Shown piece after piece: positions 7,810-16,796 of a stretch of DNA of 64,000 nucleotides. The notes beneath the pieces are model-generated. The model was given only the letters and a program-made list of their open reading frames with translations, had not been told where the DNA came from and did not search any database. The stretch covers positions 248,001 through 312,000 of the forward strand of contig NZ_PTLZ01000002.1 of NCBI RefSeq assembly GCF_003293745.1, in the 5' to 3' direction. Each line of letters begins with the position of its first letter. The stretch's first letter is position 1. The stretch is from Herminiimonas fonticola (GTDB taxonomy: Bacteria; Pseudomonadota; Gammaproteobacteria; Burkholderiales; Burkholderiaceae_D). A program made the translations under genes and the position numbers.

Positions 7810-9329
7810 TGAAAAACCTTTTACGTTTTTCTGCCGGTTCAAACCAAGGTTCTTTCCGCGGCATGGTCGCAACCAGTTGCGCAGTTGTTTTGCTCAGCGC
7901 TTGCGCCAGCTTCAAGGGAATAGAAACCAGCGGCACCTTGCGTCAGCCGGCGGATTATTCGACGGCCGAATCCTTGCCGGATCAGCATGGTCAGTGGCCA
8001 GACACCAAATGGGCGCAAGCAATTGGCGGTGCATCTTTGCAATCCTTGATCGATGAAGCGATTGCAGGTAATCCGAATTTGCAGATAGCCGCCGCGCGCG
8101 TGGCTGCAGTTACTGCGATGACAGATGCGGCAGATGCTGCCAGCCGTCCATCGGTATCCGCAAGTTTTGACAGTACCTATCAGCGTTTCAGTGAGAACTA
8201 CATTATTCCGCCGCCTTATGCGGGTACATATCGCACGGACAACGCGTTGCGTCTTAACTTTTCCTACGATTTTGATTTCTGGGGAAAGCATGCGGGCGAA
8301 TTGCGCAGTGCACTGTCACAAGGCAAAGCTGCACAGGCTGAGCAATACAACGCACGCCTGGTGATCGCAACATCAGTGGCACGCACATGGATACAGTTGG
8401 CACGTCAGTATGCGCAACTCGATTTGAATCAGCAGCAGCTGGATGTCACTGCAAAGATCGCACATCTGACGCAACTGCGTCTGGATGCAGGTCTGGATGC
8501 GAAATCCGAGAATCAGCAAACACGCCAGCAAGTCGCAAGTTTGGGGGCAGAGCACGAACAATTGCTGGAGCAAATTTCGCTGACACGCAATCAGCTTGCT
8601 GCATTGTTGGGGCAGGGTCCTGATCGCGGTCGTCAAATCGAGCGCCCGGTTCTACCAGCTGATGTCGCAATTGCCTTGCCCGACACTTTGCCTCTGGAAT
8701 TATTGGGGCGCAGACCGGACATCGTTGCGGCGCGCTGGCAGGTTGAAGCAGTGCAGGGCGACATCAGTGCTGCCAAGGCTGCGTTCTATCCGAATATCAA
8801 TCTGATGGCTTATGCAGGTTTCTCCAGTATCGGTTTGAACAATCTGCTGAAAAGCGGCAGTCGCATCGTCGGAGTCGGCCCGGCAATCACGATGCCGATT
8901 CTGGAAGGTCGCACCTTGCGTGCAAATCTGAAAGGCCGCGTGGCGGAATACGACAGCATGGTCGCCACGTATAACCGCGCATTGACCGATGCCTTGCACG
9001 ATGTCGCCGACCAAGTGACATCTCTGCGTGCTGTTGCCTTGCAAAGCGAACAGCAGAAAAAAGCCACGCAAGCTGCTTCCGGCAATCTGGATCTGGCGCA
9101 GCAACGCGAACGCATAGGAACTACCAATATGTTGCCGGCCCTGGCTGCCGAGATGACGCTGCTGTCGCAACGTCGTGTCGATCTTGATTTGCAGGCGCGT
9201 CGCAGCGATTTGCGCATAGGTTTGATCAAGGCTTTGGGCGGCGGTTTTGACGCACAGGCGCAAGGTCTCGCAATTGAACAAAACTCTACTCCCTCGAACG
9301 TTTCCACCTCCGTGAGAAGTGCATCATGA
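7806..9329 (+). CDS. NodT/OprM-type outer-membrane efflux lipoprotein
   Basis: 507 residues. The N-terminus is a lipoprotein signal with lipobox LLSAC, lipid-bearing Cys at residue 33. It is followed by two outer-membrane-efflux (TolC/NodT) repeats with long helical coiled regions and the SRPSVSASFD and AFYPNINLMAYAGF motifs typical of this family. It should form the trimeric outer-membrane channel for the EmrA/EmrB proteins encoded downstream. It overlaps the marR gene by 4 bases at its 5' end and emrA by 4 bases at its 3' end. A second ATG immediately follows the first. Confidence 0.93.
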   Translation: MMKNLLRFSAGSNQGSFRGMVATSCAVVLLSACASFKGIETSGTLRQPADYSTAESLPDQHGQWPDTKWAQAIGGASLQSLIDEAIAGNPNLQIAAARVAAVTAMTDAADAASRPSVSASFDSTYQRFSENYIIPPPYAGTYRTDNALRLNFSYDFDFWGKHAGELRSALSQGKAAQAEQYNARLVIATSVARTWIQLARQYAQLDLNQQQLDVTAKIAHLTQLRLDAGLDAKSENQQTRQQVASLGAEHEQLLEQISLTRNQLAALLGQGPDRGRQIERPVLPADVAIALPDTLPLELLGRRPDIVAARWQVEAVQGDISAAKAAFYPNINLMAYAGFSSIGLNNLLKSGSRIVGVGPAITMPILEGRTLRANLKGRVAEYDSMVATYNRALTDALHDVADQVTSLRAVALQSEQQKKATQAASGNLDLAQQRERIGTTNMLPALAAEMTLLSQRRVDLDLQARRSDLRIGLIKALGGGFDAQAQGLAIEQNSTPSNVSTSVRSAS

Positions 9330-10525
9330 ATACGACTAACACAGCAGTAACAGAAACACCTCCAGCCAATAATGGCAAACGTCGCCAACGCATCATCGCC
9401 GTCTCTATCCTGTTGGCGCTGTTGCTGATTGCATACGGCATCTGGTGGGCAATCTACGCGCGTCATTTTGAAGATACCGATGACGCCTATGTAGCAGGCA
9501 ATGTAGTGCAGGTCACGCCGCAAGTCAGTGGCACCGTGATCGCGATCCATGCCGATGACACCGAACTTGTGCAAGCCGGCAAACCTTTGATCGAACTGGA
9601 TCACAGCGACGCCAAAGTGGCACTGGACCAAGCGGAAGCGCAACTCGCGCAAACCGTAAGGGAAGTGCGCACGCTGTTCGTCAACAACGGCACCTTGAAT
9701 GCGAATGTCACTGCACGCATCAGCGATGTTGCGCGTGCCAAAGCCGATCTGGCGCGCCGAGAGCAATTGAGCGGAACCGGTGCGGTATCGAAGGAAGAAC
9801 TAGATCACGCACGCACCGCATTGCAAGCCGCAGAATCTGCCTTGCAAGCCACGCGTGAACAACTGGCGTCGAATCAGGTGCTGACAGATCGCACCTCGGT
9901 TGCGAATCATCCGAACGTGCAACGTGCAGCTGCGCAAGTGCAATCGGCTTATCTGACTTTGGCACGCAATACCTTGCCGGCACCTATTACCGGCTATATC
10001 GCGAAACGTTCAGTGCAAGTTGGTCAGCGTGTCGCGCCAGGCACACCTTTGCTGGCGATCGTACCGCTGACGACCTTGTGGGTTGATGCCAACTTCAAGG
10101 AAGTGCAAGTCGCGAAGATGCGTATCGGTCAGCCGGTTACCTTGCATTCTGATTTGTATGGCAGCCGTGTTGAATATCACGGCAAGGTGGCGGGACTATC
10201 TGCCGGAACCGGCGCTGCGTTTGCCTTGCTGCCAACGCAGAATGCCAGCGGTAACTGGATCAAGGTGGTGCAACGTATTCCGGTGCGTATTGAACTCGAT
10301 CCTAAAGAATTGGCTGAACGCCCTTTGCGTGTGGGTTTGTCTATGCAGGTTGAAGTAGACATCGCACATGCCGAAGGAACCTCGCTGACATCGGCTGTGC
10401 CTGCGCGTACTCAACCTGCTTATCAAACCGCGGTATTTGACAATGCAGGTCATGAAGCAGAAGCGCGTGTTGCGAGCATCATTGCCGCCAACAGCAATAG
10501 TGCAGCCACAAAAAATACACACTAA
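9326..10525 (+). CDS. emrA: EmrA-like membrane fusion (HlyD) subunit
   Basis: 399 residues. A short cytoplasmic N-terminus is followed by one transmembrane helix (IIAVSILLALLLIAYGIWWA, about residues 22-41). The HlyD core follows: a barrel-sandwich lipoyl half (DTDDAYVAGNVVQVTPQVSG), a coiled-coil hairpin rich in Ala/Gln, and a beta-barrel with TTLWVDANFKEVQ. This is the periplasmic adaptor linking the MFS pump to the outer-membrane lipoprotein. It overlaps the upstream gene by 4 bases; the downstream gene starts 3 bases after its stop. Confidence 0.94.
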   Translation: MNTTNTAVTETPPANNGKRRQRIIAVSILLALLLIAYGIWWAIYARHFEDTDDAYVAGNVVQVTPQVSGTVIAIHADDTELVQAGKPLIELDHSDAKVALDQAEAQLAQTVREVRTLFVNNGTLNANVTARISDVARAKADLARREQLSGTGAVSKEELDHARTALQAAESALQATREQLASNQVLTDRTSVANHPNVQRAAAQVQSAYLTLARNTLPAPITGYIAKRSVQVGQRVAPGTPLLAIVPLTTLWVDANFKEVQVAKMRIGQPVTLHSDLYGSRVEYHGKVAGLSAGTGAAFALLPTQNASGNWIKVVQRIPVRIELDPKELAERPLRVGLSMQVEVDIAHAEGTSLTSAVPARTQPAYQTAVFDNAGHEAEARVASIIAANSNSAATKNTH

Positions 10526-10528
10526 ATC

Positions 10529-12082
10529 ATGAGCGCAACTCCTCGTACCGCGTTGCCGCCCCTGAGTGGTACGCCACTCGTCGTCGGCACAATAGCCTTG
10601 TCGCTGGCGGTGTTCATGAACGTACTCGATTCGTCGATTGCGAACGTATCCATCCCGGCGATTTCCGGCGACCTTGGCGTATCGCCACAACAGGGCACGT
10701 GGGTGATTACCTCGTTTGCGGTGGCGAATGCGATTTCGGTTCCACTGACAGGCTGGTTGACGCAGCGTTTTGGTCAGGTGCGTCTTTTCATCACGTCTAT
10801 CTTGTTGTTCGTGCTGGCTTCGTGTTTGTGTGGTTTGGCACCGAGTATAGAACTGCTGATTGCTGCACGGATTTTGCAAGGCGCGGTGGCGGGGCCGATG
10901 ATTCCCTTGTCGCAAGCTCTGCTGCTGTCCAGTTATCCACCCGCGAAGAGCGGGATGGCATTGGCATTCTGGGGCATGACGACGCTTGTTGCGCCGGTTG
11001 CCGGTCCTTTGCTTGGCGGCTGGATCTCGGATAACTACACGTGGCCGTGGATCTTTTACATCAATATTCCTATCGGTATTTTCGCGGCGTGGGCCACCTG
11101 GTCTATTTATCGCGAACGGGAATCTAAAACCTACAAGCTGCCTATCGACAAGGTCGGTTTGGTGCTGCTCGTATTGTGGGTAGGTTGTTTGCAACTGATG
11201 CTGGATAAAGGCAAGGAACTGGACTGGTTCCATTCAGGTGAAATCATCATCCTGGCATCGGTCGCTGCAGTGGCATTCATCTACTTCATCATCTGGGAAG
11301 TCGGTGAAGAGCATCCGGTAGTGGATCTGTCCTTGTTCAAGGGACGTAACTTTAGCGGTGGCGTGATTGCGATCTCTGTGGCTTACGGCTTGTTCTTCGG
11401 CAGCCTGGTGATCTTGCCTCTGTGGCTGCAAACGCAGTTGGGATATACCGCGACGGAAGCCGGCAAGGTGATGGCGCCGGTCGGTATTTTTGCAATCATT
11501 TTGTCGCCTGTAGTTGGCAAGCTGTTGCCGAAGATAGATGCGCGCTGGGTGGCAACAACTGCCTTCCTGATTTTTTCGCTGGTGTTTTTCATGCGCGCAC
11601 AGTTCACGCAGGATGTGGATGTATTAACGCTGATGATTCCAACCGTGATTCAGGGCGCGGCGATGGCGATGTTCTTTATTCCACTGACGTCCATCATCCT
11701 GTCCGGGCAATCTCCAGACAAGATTCCGGCAGCGGCGGGTTTGTCGAATTTTGTGCGCATCATGTTCGGCGGCATAGGCACCTCAGTGACATCGACGATG
11801 TGGGACAACCGTACGATTCTGCATCACGCGCAACTGGCTGAACATACTGGTCCGCACAATCCTGCATTTACACTATCGGTAGAAGCATTGAAATCGCGGG
11901 GTCTTACCGAACAGGGCGCATGGGCAGTCATTGATCGTTCGATGACGGTGCAGGCAAGCACCTTGGCGGCGACGGATATCTTCTGGATATCGGCAATCCT
12001 GTTCCTGATCCTGATTTCATTCATCTGGATGACCAAGCCAAGCAAATCAAGTGCACCAGCCGATGCTGCGGGTGCGCATTGA
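10529..12082 (+). CDS. emrB: EmrB-like MFS multidrug transporter (DHA2, 14 TM)
   Basis: 517 residues with about 14 hydrophobic segments. It has the DHA2 signature LDSSIANVSIPAISGDLG in the first helix, followed by QGTWVITSFAVANAISVPLTGWL and motif A-like TQRFGQVRLF. It is a proton-driven drug exporter of the inner membrane and the last gene of the operon, whose products form a complete tripartite pump across both membranes. Substrate range is not predictable. Confidence 0.94.
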   Translation: MSATPRTALPPLSGTPLVVGTIALSLAVFMNVLDSSIANVSIPAISGDLGVSPQQGTWVITSFAVANAISVPLTGWLTQRFGQVRLFITSILLFVLASCLCGLAPSIELLIAARILQGAVAGPMIPLSQALLLSSYPPAKSGMALAFWGMTTLVAPVAGPLLGGWISDNYTWPWIFYINIPIGIFAAWATWSIYRERESKTYKLPIDKVGLVLLVLWVGCLQLMLDKGKELDWFHSGEIIILASVAAVAFIYFIIWEVGEEHPVVDLSLFKGRNFSGGVIAISVAYGLFFGSLVILPLWLQTQLGYTATEAGKVMAPVGIFAIILSPVVGKLLPKIDARWVATTAFLIFSLVFFMRAQFTQDVDVLTLMIPTVIQGAAMAMFFIPLTSIILSGQSPDKIPAAAGLSNFVRIMFGGIGTSVTSTMWDNRTILHHAQLAEHTGPHNPAFTLSVEALKSRGLTEQGAWAVIDRSMTVQASTLAATDIFWISAILFLILISFIWMTKPSKSSAPADAAGAH

Positions 12083-12096
12083 TTCGATGATGGAAT

Positions 12097-12127
12097 GATG
12101 GTTGTCGAGTGATTTTCGACAACCATC
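12097..12127. promoter_or_regulatory. 12-bp hairpin between emrB and earP
   Basis: GATGGTTGTCGA (12097-12108) and TCGACAACCATC (12116-12127) form a perfect stem with a 7-base loop. There is no T-run, so it is not a standard intrinsic terminator. It may stabilise the emrB 3' end or support Rho-dependent termination. Confidence 0.45.
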
Positions 12128-12174
12128 GTCTCATCCTCGTCTATCATGCGTGAATTAAATTTTTGGCTGCTTGC

Positions 12175-13353
12175 ATGACATTTCCACAAACCTTGCATCT
12201 GTTTTGCCGTGTCGTCGATAACTACGGCGACATCGGTATTTGCTGGCGCTTCGCAAGGCAATTGCAGCGAGAGCACAATATCGCCGTCACCTTGTGGGTA
12301 GACGATTTGCGGAGCTTCCAAAGGATATGTCCGGAAGTGTTGCTCGATGCTGAAGAACAGCAAATTTTCGGCGTAACGATCCGTCATTGGCGTGATCAGG
12401 ACGGCGTGTTCACGGTCAGTGATTTGGCCGACATCGTCATTGAATTTTTTGCCTGCGATATTCCACCTGGCTATATCACTGCAATGGCCGAATGTAATCC
12501 GCGCCCAGTGTGGCTCAACCTTGAAGGTTTGACCGCCGAAGAGTGGGTGGAGGGTTGCCATACCTTGCCTTCGTCTCATTCGCGCCTGCCTTTGACCAAG
12601 CATTTTTTCTTCCCGGGTTTTACGGGGAAAACAGGTGGTTTGCTGCGCGAATCAACTTTGGAAGAGCAGCGCCAGCAATTTCAATCTGATCCTATAGCCA
12701 TGGCAGAATTTCTCGCTCAATTCGGCGTAACGTCGGCAGAGATGGCCTCGACCAAAGTGTCCTTGTTTTGTTATCCGCATGCGCCGGTTGCTGCCTTGTT
12801 TGAAGCTTGGCAAAACGGTGAAACAGCCATTACCTGTCTGGTGCCGGAAGGTGTTGCAAGCGACGCGATACAGACATTTCTCGGCACAGAGGCAAAAGCC
12901 GGAGCTGCATGCACGCGCGGCGCACTGACAGTGCGTGTGCTGCCATTCGTTGCTCAGCCGGATTACGACAAGCTGCTATGGGCTTGCGATCTTAATTTTG
13001 TGCGCGGCGAGGATTCGTGGGTGCGCGCGCAGTGGGCAGGCAAGCCGTTTATCTGGCATATCTATCCGCAAGACGAAAATCTGCATCACAAAAAATTGCG
13101 TGCATTTTTGCAGCGTTATTCACCTGACATTGCCAGCATGGCTACTTTCTCTTTATGCTGGAACGGCGCAGAAACAGACGAGAGTGAAGAGCCAACCGAT
13201 TGGTCTGCGCGCTGGTCGGCATTCCAGGCTGATATGCCAAAAATTACATCCCTGTCTATTGATTGGCAGCAAAAAATGCTGGCAAACGGCGATTTGACAT
13301 CCAATTTGTTGCAATTTGCCGTCTCGCTGCGATCAGAGGCTGCAAAAAACTAG
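12175..13353 (+). CDS. earP: EF-P arginine rhamnosyltransferase EarP
   Basis: 392 residues from the ATG at 12175; an in-frame TTG at 12163 would add four residues without a better ribosome-binding site. The N-terminal FCRVVDNYGDIGICWRFARQ is the EarP hallmark, and Asp15 and Asp19 align with the catalytic aspartates known in the family. The protein has a GT-B-like two-domain fold and transfers rhamnose from dTDP-rhamnose to Arg32 of elongation factor P. The target gene efp follows 115 bases downstream and does carry Arg32. Known function; assignment rests on motif and neighbour. Confidence 0.95.
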   Translation: MTFPQTLHLFCRVVDNYGDIGICWRFARQLQREHNIAVTLWVDDLRSFQRICPEVLLDAEEQQIFGVTIRHWRDQDGVFTVSDLADIVIEFFACDIPPGYITAMAECNPRPVWLNLEGLTAEEWVEGCHTLPSSHSRLPLTKHFFFPGFTGKTGGLLRESTLEEQRQQFQSDPIAMAEFLAQFGVTSAEMASTKVSLFCYPHAPVAALFEAWQNGETAITCLVPEGVASDAIQTFLGTEAKAGAACTRGALTVRVLPFVAQPDYDKLLWACDLNFVRGEDSWVRAQWAGKPFIWHIYPQDENLHHKKLRAFLQRYSPDIASMATFSLCWNGAETDESEEPTDWSARWSAFQADMPKITSLSIDWQQKMLANGDLTSNLLQFAVSLRSEAAKN

Positions 13354-13354
13354 G

Positions 13355-13360
13355 TATAAT
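13355..13360 (+). promoter_or_regulatory. -10 box of an efp promoter
   Basis: A perfect TATAAT begins two bases after the earP stop codon. No good -35 was seen. It suggests efp has its own transcript with a leader of about 100 bases. Confidence 0.4.
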
Positions 13361-13468
13361 TCCCGGTTAATTTAAAGCGTCCTTTTTTCGATCAAACGTG
13401 AGCTTACGTGGCTTTGGCCGCAGGCGACAGATGATTTTTATGCAACCTACTTTTTACGTATACTTTTT

Positions 13469-14044
13469 ATGAAACCTGCAAAAGAAATTCGCGTTGGCAA
13501 CATCATTATGGTGGATGCAAAACCTTTCATCGTGTTGCGTTCCGATGTCAATGGTTCGAGCCGCACCGGCTTCACCTACAAGTGGAAGATGAAAAATCTT
13601 CTGACCAACAGCCCGATGGAAAACGTCATGCGCGGTGACGACAAGTTCGACGTCGTTGTCCTCGACAAAAAGCCTGTGACTTATTCGTACTTCGCTGATC
13701 CTTTGTACGTCTTCATGGACGAAGAATACAATCAGTTCGAAATCGAAGAAGAAAACCTGGGTGATGCTTTGCATTACCTGAAAGACGGCATGGAATGCGA
13801 AGCAGTGTTTTATGACGGCAAAGCAATTTCTGTTGAATTGCCTATCACGATCGCTCGTCAAATCGTTTATTCGGAGCCTGCAGTCAAGGGCAATACTTCC
13901 GGTAACGTATTGAAAGAAGCGCGTATTGAAAACGCTGTCGAAGCGCATCAACACACTGTTCAAGTGCCGTTGTTCGTCAGCAGCGACGACGTGATCGAAA
14001 TCGATACACGCACCAATGAATACAAGCGCGTCGTTCGTAACTAA
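13469..14044 (+). CDS. efp: translation elongation factor P
   Basis: A 191-residue, three-domain EF-P with KOW-like N-terminal and OB C-terminal domains. The tip loop NGSSRTGF carries Arg at position 32 rather than Lys34-type chemistry. This is the residue rhamnosylated by EarP, and earP is the neighbouring gene. EF-P relieves ribosome stalling at consecutive prolines. The C-terminal signature [20 protein letters not shown] is intact. A strong terminator follows. Confidence 0.98.
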   Translation: MKPAKEIRVGNIIMVDAKPFIVLRSDVNGSSRTGFTYKWKMKNLLTNSPMENVMRGDDKFDVVVLDKKPVTYSYFADPLYVFMDEEYNQFEIEEENLGDALHYLKDGMECEAVFYDGKAISVELPITIARQIVYSEPAVKGNTSGNVLKEARIENAVEAHQHTVQVPLFVSSDDVIEIDTRTNEYKRVVRN

Positions 14045-14059
14045 GATTGTGTTGAAATC

Positions 14060-14091
14060 AAAAAACGCTGCCTGATCCGCAGCGTTTTTTT
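14060..14091 (+). terminator. efp terminator
   Basis: Stem ACGCTGC/GCAGCGT with an A-run before and seven Ts after. Confidence 0.88.
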
Positions 14092-14137
14092 CGCTTTGCA
14101 GTGATGTAACCGAAAAAACTGAAAGTCACTCAGTCAG

Positions 14138-14173
14138 TAAAAAAGCCTGCAAACATATTTGCAGGCTTTTTTA
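14138..14173. terminator. bidirectional terminator between efp and M48 gene
   Basis: AAAAAAGCCTGCAAA-CATA-TTTGCAGGCTTTTTT, a perfect stem with A- and T-runs on both sides. It suits the minus-strand peptidase operon. Confidence 0.88.
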
Positions 14174-14207
14174 CTTTCTTCTCTGTCGCACTAATCGATA
14201 CGCACAT

Positions 14208-15197
14208 TTAGCGCGCGTTCTGGATATGCGCTATGCGTTCATCCGTCGATGGATGGCTGGACAAATACGGTGGCGGTGCTTCGCCTTCCTTCGTTTTCAT
14301 GCGCTCAAAGCTGGCAGACAATTGCGATAGCGGAATACCATTCGCCTTCATCATCGCGATCGCATAATCGTCGGCTTCACGTTCGGCATCGCGCGAATAC
14401 TTCATATCCAGCATCAGCGTCGGCACGGTCACAATAATCGATGAGACATCGCCAAAAATAACCGTGACCACGGCACCGATCGCCGAGCTTTGCACGATAC
14501 GGCGCATCAGATGACGTTCATGTAAATGGCCCAGTTCATGCGCGAGTACGCCCATGACTTGCTCATCGTTGTCCATCAATTTGACCAGTTCGTCGGTCAT
14601 GATGATTTGTCCGGAAGGCAGTGCAAATGCATTCGGTCCGATTTTGCTTTTACGAAAAATGATTTCGTAGGATGGCGCACCGTCTTTCGGCGGCACCATC
14701 ATCTGGAAATGCTTGTTGATGGCTTCGCGTCTGGCCGCCGGCAATTGACTGGGTGCGAGTATGCGTTTATCCAGGAACTCCAGCGTCCCTGTACTGATAG
14801 AGCGCTCCACGCTTTCCGGTATGGCTTTGGCGACAAGATTAGCTGCGATTGGCAATGCATATAAATAACCGAGCACCAGAATCGCGATGGTTGCGATCAG
14901 GCCTATGAACGCACTGCGCCAGCTTTGCTGCATACGCACGACAGCCGAATCGCGATATCCGGTTTCGGCCAGCAAGGCATCGAACTCCGATGCGTCATTG
15001 ATTTCCAGATAGGCGTCGTCGGGAAAAGTCACCTTGCGGAAACCGTTGCGGGTACGCTCGGAGACCCGCAGTTCGGCGATCGGTGCAGCACGCTCTGCGT
15101 CACCGGAGATACGTGCTATCCCCTCAGTCACCGACAGCGTCACGCGATGGACGCGTGACGTTTTGCCGTCGAAATAGGATGCCGGGATCTGCGTCAT
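14208..15197 (-). CDS. M48-family membrane metallopeptidase
   Basis: 329 residues. The N-terminal ~110 residues are a soluble domain of unknown type, followed by a membrane helix (FIGLIATIAILVLGYLYALP). The peptidase domain carries the zinc motif HELGHLHERH near residue 222, and a later glutamate in SRDAEREADDYA supplies the third ligand. It belongs to the M48 (HtpX/Oma1/BepA-like) group, so a role in membrane or envelope protein quality control is likely but unproved. It overlaps the DUF898 gene upstream by one base (shared A of TAATG), showing translational coupling. Confidence 0.9.
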   Translation of the reverse strand: MTQIPASYFDGKTSRVHRVTLSVTEGIARISGDAERAAPIAELRVSERTRNGFRKVTFPDDAYLEINDASEFDALLAETGYRDSAVVRMQQSWRSAFIGLIATIAILVLGYLYALPIAANLVAKAIPESVERSISTGTLEFLDKRILAPSQLPAARREAINKHFQMMVPPKDGAPSYEIIFRKSKIGPNAFALPSGQIIMTDELVKLMDNDEQVMGVLAHELGHLHERHLMRRIVQSSAIGAVVTVIFGDVSSIIVTVPTLMLDMKYSRDAEREADDYAIAMMKANGIPLSQLSASFERMKTKEGEAPPPYLSSHPSTDERIAHIQNAR

Positions 15198-16285
15198 TAA
15201 AGCGATAAGTCAAAGTCCAGCAGATCGGTCAAGCCTTCGCTGGTCGCGCCTGCTTGTGCCTGCGTTGCTGCAACGAAATGATCGAGGCTACCTTCGGGAT
15301 GCAAGGTCATCGCTTCAACCCGATATTTCATATAGCGAATTTGCGCAAACGGCAGGAACAAGCCGAGTGTGCAGATAATCCCGATGATGTTGGTGATGGC
15401 GATGAAGGACACGCGTGACCATTTCATATTGCTTTGGAAACGATGCAAGCCCAGGCGTGTATTGTTCCAGATCAGGTTCTGGATCAGCGTTGCAAAAATC
15501 GGGAATACCAAAAACATCCAGACATACAGAGCAAATACAAAAGCGAAAATCGCCAAGGCGCTTGCTGTATCGGTCGGATCACTCATGCCACCGCTAGCGA
15601 TCATGGTAAAGATCGCACCACCGAACAGAACGCAGATTACTGTGAAGCCGGCCAGCCAGATCATAAAGAACATCAGGTAGCGTTTATAAAATGCCCCCAC
15701 TGTCGCATCGAAGGAAAAGTGCGTGCTGCCGAAGCGACTTTCCTGATGTTGAAACCGTTTCAGACGTTGATGTGCAAACGGCGCGCCCAGAAAGAAAATG
15801 ATAACGGTCAGCAGAGGCCAAAGCAGATACACCAGATAGGCTTGTTTCAGCGAGCCACGGAAGCCGAAGCGTATGCCACGATAGCTGGAGTTATACAGTT
15901 TGAACTGCAGGCTTTTCCATATTAGCCAAGGCGCTGAGAACGCAACCGCGACGATCATCACCAATGCAACGATGCCTGATGATTCCACCGCGAGGTTGTA
16001 AGCAACGATCAAAATTACCGCGACAAATCGACCTTTCAGAATGGCGATAGGGTTGCCATGATATTCAAAGCTGGAATTGGCGACTGTCGTGTTGCCATAG
16101 AAGTACTTGAGCCGCCTTACCTTTGCCCACGCGGAATAAATACCCAAGGTGATGATCGATAACAGCAGATTGACGATCCAGATGCGGAAATATTCGCTGC
16201 CTGTGCCACTGAATGAAAATGGCAACGGGCCCGTCTGCTGCGGCTCGCCTTCATTTTCAGTCTGAAAAACAGAAATGTCAGTCAT
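15197..16285 (-). CDS. YjgN-like DUF898 membrane protein
   Basis: 362 residues with about seven hydrophobic segments. It opens with PLPFSFSGTGSEYFRIWIVN and has LLSIITLGIYSAWAKVRRLKYFYGNT, the repeated signature of DUF898/YjgN proteins. Two further related blocks (FQSNMKWSRV, FLPFAQIRYMKYRVE) occur. Function unknown. It is paired with the downstream M48 peptidase in one transcription unit, and the same pairing is common in proteobacteria. This suggests the peptidase and the membrane protein act together. Confidence 0.88.
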   Translation of the reverse strand: MTDISVFQTENEGEPQQTGPLPFSFSGTGSEYFRIWIVNLLLSIITLGIYSAWAKVRRLKYFYGNTTVANSSFEYHGNPIAILKGRFVAVILIVAYNLAVESSGIVALVMIVAVAFSAPWLIWKSLQFKLYNSSYRGIRFGFRGSLKQAYLVYLLWPLLTVIIFFLGAPFAHQRLKRFQHQESRFGSTHFSFDATVGAFYKRYLMFFMIWLAGFTVICVLFGGAIFTMIASGGMSDPTDTASALAIFAFVFALYVWMFLVFPIFATLIQNLIWNNTRLGLHRFQSNMKWSRVSFIAITNIIGIICTLGLFLPFAQIRYMKYRVEAMTLHPEGSLDHFVAATQAQAGATSEGLTDLLDFDLSL

Positions 16286-16796
16286 GTGTTTTCCCTGAGT
16301 AATTTATTTTTATCTGTTACCTGTCGCATGGTTGCTTGCCGATAATCAATTGTCAAGGATGAAGGCGATGCTGACTGCTTTAGTGGCATACCAGTTACAG
16401 AGAAAAATGTTTGTTTCAATGAAATGAAAATTCAGAAAGAGCTAAGCCGACTTTATCGCTACTTCAATTCTGGATTTTCTAAAATTTGATGACGTGATTA
16501 CTCACGATGAAATTGCATGCAAGGCGATTCAAAACAGTGTGCTTAAATTTTAAGCACTTATGCCATGGAGAAATTTGTAAAATTTTTTATGAAAATGTAA
16601 CAAATTCGAACTTAAATAAAATTGTACGTACCAATTGCAGATGCGCTTGGTAGCGAGCATTACTCATATGCAAGTCGCATCTACGAAGTGCAAATCAGGT
16701 ATAGCGGCAACGTCGTTTACGCGCGATGCGCAGCTGACTGCGAAGCGTACTTATTTAAATTCACGTCATCGCGACAAATTATTTTCAGGAGATTTC
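16286..16796. promoter_or_regulatory. AT-rich divergent region with palindromic candidate operator
   Basis: A 511-base gene-free, AT-rich gap between the divergent DUF898 and bactofilin genes. A near-perfect palindrome, GTGCTTAAA-T-TTTAAGCAC, lies at 16539-16557 (9-base arms, 1-base centre). The bactofilin frame extends upstream to 16635 without an internal stop, but that extension has biased, non-protein-like composition and no ribosome-binding site. Confidence 0.5.

Noticed and set aside
16635-16796. N-terminal extension of the bactofilin frame
   Set aside because: The ATG at 16797 has a good ribosome-binding site; the upstream codons look non-coding and cover the likely promoter.
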